A stretch of DNA of 64,000 nucleotides, taken from the NCBI RefSeq assembly GCF_000220395.1, contig NW_004086990.1:62001-126000 (forward strand), read 5' to 3'. The translations under genes were made by a program, and so were the position numbers. Below the pieces are notes generated by a model. It was not told the origin of the DNA. It worked only from the letters and a program-made list of their open reading frames with translations, and made no database searches. Below, piece by piece: positions 22,395 through 35,355 of the stretch. Each line of letters starts with the position of its first letter. Position 1 is the stretch's first letter. The DNA is from Ichthyophthirius multifiliis (taxonomy: Eukaryota > Ciliophora > Oligohymenophorea > Hymenostomatida).

Positions 22395-24453
22395 ATGTAG
22401 AATATTAAATATAATATTAATTATTATTTTAACTTATTTGAATATAATTTAGAAGGAATTTATTTTTAAGATTATAATAATATGTAATTTAATATTAATG
22501 TTTTAGAAAAGTAAATTTAATTTGATAACATTAAAAATGATTTGATAAAGAAATTCAATTCTTTATTAAATAACATGGAAATATCAAATACTGGTTCATC
22601 CTATTTTATTTAAAATTAACTTTTTTAACTATAATAAATTTTGTAAACGCCAATATAAAATTTAATTATATCATTAAATAAAATAAAAAGCCAATAAGAA
22701 TATACAAATATAATAAATAATAAATTACAACTATAATTAAAAAATGAAAGTTATTTAAATGAAAATAATTAATATGGTTATTCATTAATTCATCATAAAA
22801 ATAGATAAAACAATATTTTGGATATAATGATAGCTTTTTAAAAAAGATAAAACCAATATAGATATTAAAGCTTAAATAAATAAAAAAGGAATTAATTTAC
22901 TTTCTAATAAAATATAATTTAAAAAATAGATAATGAGTGCATTTAAGATAATATAAAAAATAATTAAATAGAGTTAGATAATTAAATAATATAAATTAAC
23001 GAAAAAGAGTTGAAAATTATGGACTTGAATATGAATATAAAAAACATTTATCAATAATAATTAAAGTTTTTTAATGAAATTAAATAATAGGAATAATATT
23101 TTTAAATATAATATGATGAATTAAATATAATTAAAAATGATTTAGAATTTTAAATTTAAACACATATTAATTTATTATAAGCAGAATAAAATGATGATAG
23201 TTTTATCAAAAATTAAAATTAAAATAATGAAGAAAATATACTTTTTTTATAAAATATTTAATAATTATAAAATTAAATTAGTTTTTTATAATATGATTGT
23301 GTCAATAATGATGAAATTGTTATTTTAAAAAACTTATATTAATAAATTTTTACTGAAAATGAATAATTATAAAAGTAATATTTCTTTTTTTATTTAAATA
23401 ATTTTTAGATATATATTTAATTATTTAATTCAGCGATTTATAAAAATAAAATTAAAATTTAGAGAATTATTAAGAAAAATTTAAAAATAATAATATTTGT
23501 TAAAAAAATAATAACAAGAAAGAAATAAAATTAAATTTATTTAAATGATTTAATATTCAAAATAAATAATAATAAGAGAATCTAAAATTAATAAAGGAAT
23601 AGATTGGAGATAATCAATAATATATTGAAGACAAGTAAAAAAATAATATTAATTAAAATGAAAATTATATATAATAATTTAATAATTATTTAAAAGAAAA
23701 GAATTGAAAGTTTAGAAGTTACAAGAATTGCAAAATAGTTTAATTATTAAATAAAATAATGAATAAATAAACGATATTCAAAATCAAATTTGGAAAACTC
23801 AAGAAAATATTGATTAAATAAATATTAAAAATTAAAATTTTGAATAATATAAAAAGTCTAAATAATTATATGAAAATTTAAATAATGAATAAAAATCATT
23901 AAGTTATTAAAATACAAGTACATTGGAAAATATTTAATAATATGAAAATTAGATTTTAAAATATAAATATGAAAAAGATAAAATTCAAAAAGAAAATCAA
24001 CTAAATTAAGAAAAACTTAAATTAGAATAATGCTTTTCAAAAGAAAGAAACGAAGAATTCTTAATTTAAGTCGAATAAAAATTATAATAAAAAAATACAT
24101 TAAAAGAAAATGTATTAATAATTAACGAAGAAATTGATATTTTAAATAAAGAAAAAGAAGACATAAATTATAAATATATATAAAATGAAAAAAAAAAATG
24201 CAGTTTGTAAGAAATAGAAAATAATAAAAAAAAATTACTAGAATTTTAGAAGAAAAATAATGATTTAAGAAATTAAATAAATATATTCAAAAATAATATT
24301 AAAGAAAAAAAAAATGAAATTGATAATTAAAATCAAATGTTAGATGGATATTTAAAACCCGAAATGTAGAAATATTTTGATTAAATAAATGAATTTAATG
24401 AAAAAGAAATTGAATATAATTACAGGATAAAATTATTTTCATAAAAAAATTGA
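22395..24453 (+). CDS. Long coiled-coil protein
   Basis: An ATG at 22395 opens MQNIKYNINYYFNLFEYN. The frame runs, with one clear intron near 23378-23438 and probably others near 23540-23620, to TGA at 24451-24453. The product has about 650 residues and is dominated by Gln, Asn, Lys, Glu and Leu with heptad spacing, for example KLQELQNSLIIKQ, YENLNNEQKSLSYQN and KENVLIINEEIDILNKEK. This predicts an extended coiled coil. No catalytic motif or membrane segment is seen. Proteins like this in ciliates are often basal-body or cortical cytoskeleton components; that is a guess from composition only. The middle exon boundaries are uncertain. Confidence 0.65.
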
Positions 24454-24899
24454 TAATAATTATAAATATAAATCGATTAAAATATAAATAATTTAATATA
24501 TAAAAATAAAATAATAATAATAAAAAAAAAAAAAAATTATATAAAAAGATATTAAAAAAAATTAATAATTAAAAAAAAAAAAAATATATATTATTATTAA
24601 TTATAATTAAAAATAAAATTTATTTATTTATAATTATAATTTTAATAAATTATAAAATTTAACAAAAAAAAATTATATAAATATATAATCTAATAATATA
24701 TAAATAAATATATGTATATGTATATGTATGTATTTTAATTTATTTCAAATACAATTTTTTTTTATTTTTTATAATTTATATTATTAATTTTTTTTTATTT
24801 TTTTTAAATTTTTTTTTATTTTTTATATATTTTTTTTTTAATAATTTTTTTTTATGTTATTAAAACTATTTTTTATTTATAATTTTTATCATATTAATT
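24454..24899. other. AT-rich spacer
   Basis: Homopolymer runs and short palindromic AT stretches; no coding signal seen. Confidence 0.5.
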
Positions 24900-26600
24900 T
24901 TTTAACATATTCTATTTATGTTTTTTGTATTTTAATTCAATCTCTTTATATTTAACTCTTATATATAAAATAATGTTGTCAATATTAATACATCTAATTT
25001 TTATGATAATCAGAAGGATTATTTTTTTATTGTAAATTTTTCGTTTTTATAATTTTGCTTCTCTTATTCTTATTTTATTTTTACCCATAATATCTGAAAG
25101 TTTCTATTATAATTGCATTTAAATACTATATTTCTAATAATTTTTTTTTTTTTTAATTTTTACTCACACCATATTGTTATTTTAAATAATAAATTATGAT
25201 TCCTCATAAATGAAATCTAATCTATTCTAGCAAAATAAAAATTATATTTTATTTATAATATCTTCTTTATATAATTACTTTCATTTATTATATATCCATT
25301 TTATTATTCTTCTAATCTGTTTTTTGCAATTTTTTTTAATAAATAAATTACATAAATTTTTTAATTTATTTAAAACTTAATAATTTCATTAGGTCTTTCC
25401 TTCCAATTTCATATTTAAAAGTTTTTAAAAAATTAATAATTGTATTTTTTAAATTAACAATATAGATTGCTAACTAAATATGATGAGAGAGAGTTAATAT
25501 AAGTAAAGTTTTTTTTTTCAAAATTATTACTATAAAAAGATTATACAATTAACAACTTTAGATGTAATTTCTTAAAATAGCCCAATTAATAAATATTTTA
25601 TAATTAATTTTCTCTTTTTAAGTTAAAATGTAATTATTGTTAACTTTTCAATTATCGAAATTCTTTATATAAGGAATCAAAATCAAAAATTAATGACATT
25701 GTCATTCTAATATTACTCCATTTTTATCCTTTGAAAAAAATATACCGTCTCCTATTAATCTTTTTATGGATTTGTAAAAAAAGGACTTTGATTATCATAA
25801 TATTTTTCATCTACATTTATAAAGGTTATAATAAATTTATGTTTACTACCTAGATTATTTTAGAAATATAATTCTAAGCTTATACTCGAATATTCTAACA
25901 ATAATCATGTATTTGTTTAATTTCGTAACTAAAATTTTTATTACATAAGGAATTAAATAATTTTTATTTTGAAAATTAATATATAATTAGCAGAGAAAAT
26001 AAAATTATGCTTATTTTCATTTTATATTTTTCATTAATATTTTTCTTATTTTATCTTTAAAAATAAAAAAGCATGACAAAAAAAAAATACAAATAAAATA
26101 GACAAAAAATAAAAGACAAACAAAAAGACAAAAAAAAATACAAATAAAATTCACATCAACCTCTTTCAGCTTCTTCTTCTTCAAAAAAAAAAAAAAATGT
26201 CTATGTTGCAGTTTTGTATATATTTTTTCAAGAAGAAGAAAATAAGCACAAAACTAATTCAACTTCTATATATACTTAAGCAAGAACCGGTTACTTATTT
26301 GTGTAGAAATATATATAATTATAGATTCATAAGATAGAAGATAATGTATTTGAATCATTTCATCAATTAATTTTATACTTCTCCCTATTCTATATTTAAA
26401 TTTATATTATGCTTTTTTATATTAATATCTTTCTTTTTTCTTTGCTTAATAACTGTAATTTTCAGTTTGTCATCTCTTCAATTAGTAATTTTTTAATCAA
26501 TATTTTTCATAAGTAAATCATCCTTTATCGGCTTTTATAGCAGTCTATTAAACCATTTTTTGAGCTAGACACGTTGTATTCAAATGATCTATAGTTCTTA
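24900..26600 (-). CDS. Unresolved minus-strand coding region
   Basis: Several minus-strand segments have convincing coding character: HKFIITFINVDEKYYDNQSP with NPQKDQQETVYFFQ (about 25690-25850), FNLKRENQLQNIYQLGYFKK (about 25560-25640) and KYEIGRKDLMKLLSF (about 25370-25415). They lie in different frames separated by plausible GT..AG introns, but I could not link all of them or fix a start and stop. Nothing identifies the family. Between about 26000 and 26200 the sequence is low complexity, so the most distal pieces may belong to another gene. A long plus-strand frame at 26207-26770 overlaps the upstream end and was not preferred. Confidence 0.4.
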
Positions 26601-27188
26601 ATATTAAAATAAAGTGAAGAAATAAGTATGCTAAGTTAATAGCATTACAATTTCTTATATAACTCTTTAACTTTTTATACTTAGTTTAAAATAATGTTAA
26701 AGTAATTTATTAAATTTTCGAGAAAAAAAAATAAAAATTACTCTTTAATTTCACGTGAGTTGTGTTTAATAATAGATAGGGTCAAAATTATATAAAAGTA
26801 GGATTTATTAGGAAAATAGTTGATATAAAACTAAATTAATATAATAAATAATTAATTAATTCAATAAAGTTTTTTTAAATTCTGATAAAAAGTATAAAAT
26901 TTAATTTATATAATTAATACAAATAAAAATTATGAATGATTTTATTAATAGATATAGCGATATTTTTGTTTAAAAATATTAATAAAATCTTCTTATATAA
27001 TTATAAAATATTAAAAAAATTTATATAAATTATAAAAAAAAATGATTTGAAATTCTATTATAAAGATATATTAAATAAAAAAAATAAAAGATAATAAAAA
27101 TAATAAAATATAAATATATTTTTATTTTAAATAAAATAAATAGTTTCGAATTAATTTATATATTATATTATTTTAATTAATATTAAAA

Positions 27189-27226
<38 letters not shown>

Positions 27227-27589
27227 TATTTATATATTATATTCACTTTTTATTTTCTTTTATTTAATAAAATAATTATAGCTAAATATTTTTTATAAAG
27301 ATATAAAATAAAATACATTTATTATACAATATTAATTTAATTAGAATAATGCATATATAATATATAAAATTATTTTAATTTGAAATTGAAGAAAACATAT
27401 ATAATTATAAAGACTACTATGATGATAATTGTAATTAAATAAACCTATTAAAATAATATATTATTTTTAAAAATACATATCTTTCTTTTTAGCTGAATCT
27501 TTTTGCACTTTTAATTAAAAAAAGTTTTTTAATTCAAAGTAATATAAAAAAAACCTGAACAAATATCCAGAATTACAACTCCACTTAAT
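26601..27589. other. AT-rich region without clear gene; contains a (TA)n tract
   Basis: No coding signal on either strand apart from weak open frames. A TA dinucleotide tract occupies 27192-27222. The right end precedes the PKA-R pseudogene and may contain its former upstream region. Confidence 0.45.
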
Positions 27590-28325
27590 AATCTTTTATT
27601 TGTTTCGCTTTAGATTAATAATAGCGAAATAATTATTGATGAAGTCTAAGTGAATAAATTTAATGCATGTAGACTAAGATATAATCTAAGGATAAGACCG
27701 ATACGTTTTGTATATAGTAGATTAATGAAAATTAGATTGTTTAAAATAATCAAAAAGCAGATGAACTTATTTTTTTTTAAAACTATTAAGCTTGAAGTCT
27801 CTTTTTGAGATTTAGCCTTATTTTATAAGGGCAGATTCTATTACTTCTAAAAGTTAATCTTTCTGCTTTGTTTTCGATAGAGATACATTTAATAATATCG
27901 TAAAAGATGCAGCATCTAAAATCAGACAACTTTATGAAAAATTCCTTTTATAGTTAAAATTTCTTAAATATATAGATGATTATGAAACATCAAAAATTGG
28001 AGATGCAATTAAATCAGTTAATTTTAAAGCGGGTAGCTTAATTGATAAAGAAGGAGAAGAAGAAAATAACTTCTTTATTATCAAAGAAGGTAAATTATAG
28101 TCTCTTAAATTTAGAAGCCCAGGAGAATAACCGGTTATTTTAAAAATATGGAGTAGGAGATTATTTCGGGGAACTTGATTTACTTAAAAATTGACCGAGG
28201 CAGGCCAGTAATAAATGCATCAAAGATGTTAAACTTGCTACTTTTGATATATTGACTTTTAAAAGATTATTTGGTCCAGTTGATATAACTTTAGCCTAAA
28301 TGCCGTTAGTTATAGAAATTTAAAT
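27590..28325 (+). pseudogene. Broken copy of a PKA regulatory subunit
   Basis: Intact regulatory subunits bind cAMP and inhibit the kinase's catalytic subunit. This copy preserves much of cyclic-nucleotide domain B (about 27960-28310): DAIKSVNFKAGSLIDKEGEE, NNFFIIKEGKL, YGVGDYFGELDLLKN and FDILTFKRLFGPVD. The end of domain A is also kept (SFCFVFDRDTFNNIVKDAA). The frame is broken in several places. Around 27806-27836 the GDLALFYK part of domain A lies out of frame. Another shift lies before YGVGDYFGE near 28140. TGA stands at about 28189 where the conserved N-A-P-R-Q-A phosphate-binding segment begins (N-stop-P-R-Q-A). No start codon with the dimerisation domain is seen. Multiple lesions argue for a pseudogene over a single assembly error. 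Confidence 0.75.
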
Positions 28326-28649
28326 AATGAAAAATTTAATATTTTTTACAATATTTATTTTACTAATAATAATAATATACTATATATATATTATTTTTTA
28401 AATATAAAGATAAATATATTATATGTATTATTTTTGTAATTTATTAAATTTTTATAGATTACTAATTTAACTATAAAATGTTTATTTATAACTAATACTA
28501 TATTTTAATGTTTTTTTTTCAAAAAAAAATTATTAAATAAATTTTAATATATTTAATAAAATTTAATATATAATTATATATTTATAAGTAAAATAATATA
28601 AAATTTGTATTGAATAGTTTTTTTTAATTATAAATAAAAAAATATATTA
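28326..28649. other. AT-rich spacer between converging units
   Basis: Low-complexity A/T sequence between the PKA-R remnant and the 3' end of the PHD-finger gene; no gene seen. Confidence 0.5.
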
Positions 28650-28937
28650 TCATTCTTCGATTTCTGATTTATTATTAAAAAATTAATTATTACATTATAT
28701 TTAAGTTTATAAAAAATTATCACTTTTTGATATAATTTAATGATCACAAATGTTAGTTTTCTATTTTTTTAATTGAGAATCAGATAAAAAATTACTTTAA
28801 AATCTTTCAATAGATGTAACATTAATTTTTTATTATTTACTTAATTAAAATTTAATATCTTTTTTAGAATATTCATTATTATTATCATAATCTTTTTAAT
28901 TTTTTAATAAAATAAATAAATATAATTTATATAAAAA

Positions 28938-28979
<42 letters not shown>

Positions 28980-31900
28980 CTTTATATATATCTATATATA
29001 TTTATGATATTTATATATATTAGTATATTTTTTTTAAATATATATCTATATATATATATTAGTATTTTAATATTTAATTATATATATACATATTTTTTTT
29101 TCCAAACAATTACTTATATAACTACTATCCTCATTCTTTTCTTAAAATTATATTTTTTCTTTATTTTCCTATTCTGCTATTATACTAAACTTAATTTAAG
29201 TTAATTATTTATATTATTTTCTATAGTTATCTTCTATTTTATTAATTTCTACTTTTTAATTTATTTCATGTTACTTTTTTTTTCTTATTCTAGTCTAATA
29301 TTATTCAAACGATTATGTATTTTTTCTTATATTATTATAATTTATTTCGTATTTTCTTTTAAATAATATTTCTAAATAGTTTCTTTAAACATTTTAGCAG
29401 CATTCCTAACATCTTACAATTAATTAAACTTCTAAATTTTCATAATTTTATTCATTAATCTGGATTTCATATCCATTAAAATAAGCACAAAGTGGATGTA
29501 CCCATTATTTTTAACAAAAACAATTTATTTTTTTCCTTTTTTAGAACAGCAAAGTGCACATTGAATATCTTTTTATATTTCTAAATGCTAGTATATTAGA
29601 AAATCATCTATCTTGTTTCTAAAAGATATATTTTAATTGTCCCAAAGAGCATAATTGAATATAAAAAGGCAAGTTTAATGATAATAAGAATTATTATTTT
29701 CTTAAATTTATACTATAGGTAAGTGAGTTTCGGTGCATAATTTGCATTAAATAAATTAATTTTTATTAGGAGAAGTTTAATTAGACTTTTTTAAATCACA
29801 TCTCGTACAAAAGAATTTATTTTCTAAAAATTGTATACCGTAGCAGTTTTTATGAAAAAATATTGCACAATTAGAACATTAGATTAAAGGATTATTTGCA
29901 TTTTAGAAATTATAAAAACATATTGAACATGAAGTTTTTTATATTTACTTAGATGAAGGAATTTTCTGATTTTTTTTTTTAATTTGGCTTATTTTTATTT
30001 AAATTTGTTATTGCTTTTCTGTCTTTTTGTCTAATAATTATTTCTTTTCTTCTTATTGCTTTTTTTATTCTTCTTTTTATTATGATAAATCCTCATTTTC
30101 GTTAATATTAGGGTTTTGGGTATCCAAAAAACCAATTTTTAAGTTTTTTATAATAGATATTTGACGAAGATTATCTAATAATTAAATTGATACCTTCTTT
30201 TGGGGTTAATAATTTTCTTGGATGACTTTTTTAATTATATTAGCTATTTTAGAATCATTTTGAAGATTTTATAATTCTTAGTTCAAATATTCGATGTAAG
30301 TTTCTATTTGAGTTTTATCACTTATATCGTTAATTATTTTTTGTTGGTATATTATGCTTTTTTCGGCAGTCTCTTTGTCTATTTTTATGATTTTTTTTAA
30401 AATTAAAGATAGGCTGTTTGTTGCTTCTGAATCTTCTGAGTTTATATATTTTTAAATATGATTTTCTAGATTTTAGTTTTTTTGGAGATACTCGGAAATA
30501 TTTTTATTTGAAAAAATATCGAATTTCGATTATTTTTCAATTTTAATATCTTGTATTTCGTTTAAATTTTTTAATTTGTAAATGCATAAAAATTAATCTT
30601 CATTGTCTTATTTTAAAAATAAAGTAGTAAGATAATTATTATATTTAAAAGGTAAAACTTATTAATAATTTTTGAATCTTTAATTTATTATTGATTTTTA
30701 CAAATTAATTTAACTTTTTTAAATTTAATTTATTGTTTCTGGTTAAAAACTATTTTCTAATACTTAAATAAGCTATTCTGAGTTTCTTATATTTTATATT
30801 TAGTCGTGTTAAAATTAAGGGAAGAAATCATTATCTAATTAATCCCAAAGTTAAAATGATTCGTTTGTATATAAAGCATGTGGAGTTATTCTTTTTATTA
30901 ATTAATCGAATACAAAATGTTAATCTGATTATTATTGAATTTGACTTTTTTATAAAAGTGAATTTATTTATATGCTAGATATTAATTCATCATTTTCATT
31001 ATTGTCCCAATAACTCTCTTGTGATGTTTAGGACTAGTTTTGGCTTGAATTTAATAAAGAATTGCTATTTTATGTTTGATTTTTCGACATTGAATTTATG
31101 TTTAATTTCATTTTTATTGCTTATAGTTGCTAATTCTTATTTTATTCTAAGGTATTTGATAATAACTAAGATCCTTCATTTTATTAGGTTTCTTTTTTTG
31201 ATTAGCTTTTTTCGATTTTTTATTACTATATTTCTAAAGGTTAGGTATTTGTTTGTTATATATATGCTTTTTATTACTCAGATTATATTTCTATTTGTAA
31301 TTATTTATTTTATTAAATTTAAAGAAATTATTCCTGTTATTATGTAATTTGTGCTTATTATTACTTTTAATAATCAACTTTTTATTTTTAATTACTGTTT
31401 TATTATTTTTATGTTAGTTATTACTTTTGGACTTATTTTTTTTTTTAATGCTTTAAATCTTTTTTAATTGTTGATCAATTTTTTATTTATTTTCATCTTC
31501 TTATTTTAGTTATTACTAACTTTATATTTATTATTAGGGTTATTATGATAGTTAATTTTATTATTATTGCAAGTATGCTTATTATTAATATTAGATTTAT
31601 GTTTATTATTATACTTATTATTATTATTATGATATTTATACTTGCTATTATTATAAATACTAATTTTTTAGATGTGTAAGCTTATTTTATTGTTAATTAT
31701 ATGAATTAGGTAATTAAAATTAAGTTTATTTTTACTATTAATCATTTAAATTATTAGGAGTTTATTAATTACTTTAAATATTAGCATTTTCAATATAAAA
31801 GTTAGGCTAATCATTTAAGCTCTGTTATTTTTATAATTAAATTTATTTTTGGACTTCTTGCTATTCTTAATTCAATTAATTTTAAAATTAATATTGTTGA

Positions 31901-34900
31901 TTATTTTATTAATTTTTCAATGATAAATTTTATTGTATAATATTGCTTTCATTTATATTATTTAACTTTATTTCTTGTTAAGTTTTTTATTATAAATTAT
32001 TTTAATTTTATTATTATATTTATAAAGGAAATTGTTAATTATTATTCAATTATTAACTTTAATAATTTTACAATTGTTTATCTTATATTGAATTTTAATT
32101 ATTATTTCCTTAAATCATTTAATTTTATTAACTTCTAAACAATAAATCTTACTTAGTATCTTATTTTTAAAATTCCAATTATTTAAGATCTTAAGATTAA
32201 CTTAATTATTATCTTTGTTTGATCTATTGTAATAATTAGGGATCATTTTTCAAAAATTCTTCTTATTTATTTTAAAGTTGCTATTTTGAAGATTAAATCT
32301 TTTTATCTTACTTTTTATCTTGTATTTTATCCAATTATATTCCTTATAATGACTATTATGATTATTATTATTTTTAAGTTTAATTAAATTTTTAAATAAT
32401 AGATTTTTAAATTAATTTATTATCATCAATTTTATCATTTTATTATTTCGTTTCTTATTACTAAAATGGAAAAATTATTTATTATTATGGTTATGGTTAT
32501 GGTTATGGTTATGGTTATGGTTATTGTTATTAATCTAATTATTATTATGTTAATAATTATTATAATGCTAATTATTATTATTAAGATAATTATTATTAAT
32601 TATTTTAAAATGCCTAATTTTAATGATATTATTTATTTTATTAAGGCTAATATTATTATTAAAACTTTTATTGCTATTATTAATTATATTATAATTATTT
32701 CATCAATTATTATTATTATTAAAATTATATTTCTTAATATTATTCAATATTTTATTATCTTTTTTAAATTTATTATTCCTTATCATTTTTAATATTCTGC
32801 TTTTAATTTTAGAGAAAATTTTAATATTATTTCAATTCCATACTTACATTTAACTCATTTTGAGGATTTTCTTTTTTTTTTTATAGTGTCTTTAAAGCAT
32901 TTTTATTTTCTTATATTTCATTACTATTATTATTTATTTAAGTATTATTTTCATCATATTTTTATGGACTATTTATTTTTTCATATTATTATTTAATATT
33001 TTAACTCTATTTCAAGGATTATTCAATCATTTATACCTGTTTTCCCTAACTATTTTAGCCTTATAATAATTATTATTGAATATTAAACTATAATTATTGA
33101 TTCCTTTATTATTAATAAATATCCTGTTATATTATTTTATTATTTTATTCCAAATCGCTGATTTAGATAGGTTAAAGTTAATCAGTATCATTTTTTTATA
33201 TTTATGGTTATGTTTCATTTATATTATAAATTTGGTTCACGTTTTATTATTTTAAATTCTATTGTATCAAACTTTGATTCTCATTTTATATTAAATTAAA
33301 ATTTGGACCTAAAATATTTTAGTCAATTATAGCTTCCTAATTAAATTAAATTATTTAAGGATTTTTGTTCTGAAAATCTAAATTATTTTAAAGAGATTAA
33401 TTTTATTATTATTAATCTTAAGGCAAATTTTAAAATTTATAAGAATTCATTTCTAAATTATTTTATTAATAATTTATTTATTATTATATTTATTTTTACT
33501 AGTAATTTTGTTAATTACCTAAATTTGTAGGTTAAATATTTTTGGGGTTAGAATATTAATTTTAAATATTTTAAGGTTATTAGAATTATTTTTACTAATA
33601 TTACAAACTATGTAAAGATAAATTAAATTATTATTTATTTTATTATATTTATTGTTGTTAATTAGTTTACTATTATTATATAAAACTTGGCTAAAGCTGC
33701 TAATGTAGTTATTACTATAATTACTACGTTTAAAATTATTGATTTTATTGCTATTATTATTATTTTGGTTATAAAGATTATTAAATTTATTATTTTTATT
33801 TTATTTGTAATTATAATTATTCTAATTATTGTGGATCATTAATTTAATTAGATTTCAAACTTATTTAATTATCTTCCTTTTTTGGCTAATAGTTTATATT
33901 ATAAATATTTTTGTCCTAACTTTATTACATTCCTAATTAAATTTTTTATATTTCTTAATCTTTAGTAATAAATATTTCATTGTTTTATTAATTTATTATT
34001 AATTTTTTATCTAGTTATTGTGTTTTATCATTTGTATTTTAATAAATGTTTGCCTTGTTTTATGTGTCTAATTTATCTTTTTTAATGAATTCATTGTTTA
34101 ATAACTAATTTTCAGGTAAATAAATATTTTATTTAAATTATTAATGTGATTATTACTGTTATCCTATTTATAATTAATTATTTTGTATATGAGATCCTTA
34201 CTAAATTTTATTTTACATTTATAATTCATTTATTTTTTGATTTGGCATATACTTTATTTATCCTTTAGATTTATATATAAAATAAATAAATAAATATAAA
34301 GATATATAAAAATACAATTAAATAGTATTTAAATACATATTTATTTCAATATTATTATTATAAAAAATTATTTTTCTTACCTTATATTTATCCGATATTA
34401 TTTCCCATTTAACTTTACTATTCAATTCTCATTCTTTATTATTATTTATTTAAAGCAAATATATTTCTTTTGTTAAAAGTTCTTTGTTATTTCTCAATAA
34501 TTATTTTTATAAAATAAGGTTTATATTCTAAATTTATTAAAGGCCCTTTTTTAATTTTTCTTATCTCATTATTGATATTTTCAGGTATTAATTCATTCTT
34601 TTAAACATTAAACTGTGTTTATAGATTTCTTTAAAATAAGCTGTTTATTTTAACTTATTCCTCATTTTGAATATCAACATTTTTTATTGGAATTAAATTT
34701 TTTTATTATTTGATAGATTCTATTTTTTGTTACTTTAATTCGTTTCCTAAAGAAGTTTAGCTTAAATTACAATCAGATTGATTGTTTTATAAGATTGATT
34801 ACACTTTTTGTACTTATTAAGATACTTATTAATTTTTTTTTTACTATTTTTAATTGTTTTTTTCTGTTTGCTTTTATTATAACTTTCCTTTAACTTGTAT

Positions 34901-35278
34901 ATTTCTTTCTATTTACTAAGAATTATTTGAATTTGCAACTATTGATCTATTTAATTCCTCTTTTTTCAATTATATAATTTATATGTTTTCTGTAAAGTCC
35001 CCGCTTATTCCAATAGGATTTATGTCTAAATTAGGGTTTTGAAGCTTTTTAATATCTTATTTATTTAAAAAAATATAAATATAATTTTTTAAAATATAAA
35101 AAATTATTTTTCTAAACCTTTAGAATCTATTTGAGGTAATATTTATTTTTCATATTATGTGTTAAAATTATACTAATGTGTCTACTATTACATTTATTAT
35201 TATAATTATAATTTAAATTACTATTATTAAACTTGTTAAGCATTTCCTTATTAAAAAGGAATTAATTATTATGGTTAC

Positions 35279-35355
<77 letters not shown>

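Noticed and set aside
26207-26770. Plus-strand frame of about 190 codons (MSMLQFCIYFFKKKKIST...) with a hydrophobic centre
   Set aside because: With TGA as the only stop, frames of this length arise by chance in this composition; there is no domain, and minus-strand pieces over the same bases look at least as coding.
29004-29204. Plus-strand hydrophobic 66-residue frame
   Set aside because: Lies over the TA-rich intron and the preceding exon of the minus-strand PHD-finger gene; low-complexity translation.
31021-31347. Plus-strand hydrophobic 108-residue frame
   Set aside because: Antisense of the Gln-rich minus-strand exon; apparent membrane segments arise because minus-strand polar codons read as Leu/Ile/Phe on the other strand.
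32466-32792. Plus-strand frame starting MEKLFIIMVMVMVMV
   Set aside because: The Val-Met repeat is the complement of the (TAA CCA)n Gln-Pro repeat of the minus-strand polyQ gene.
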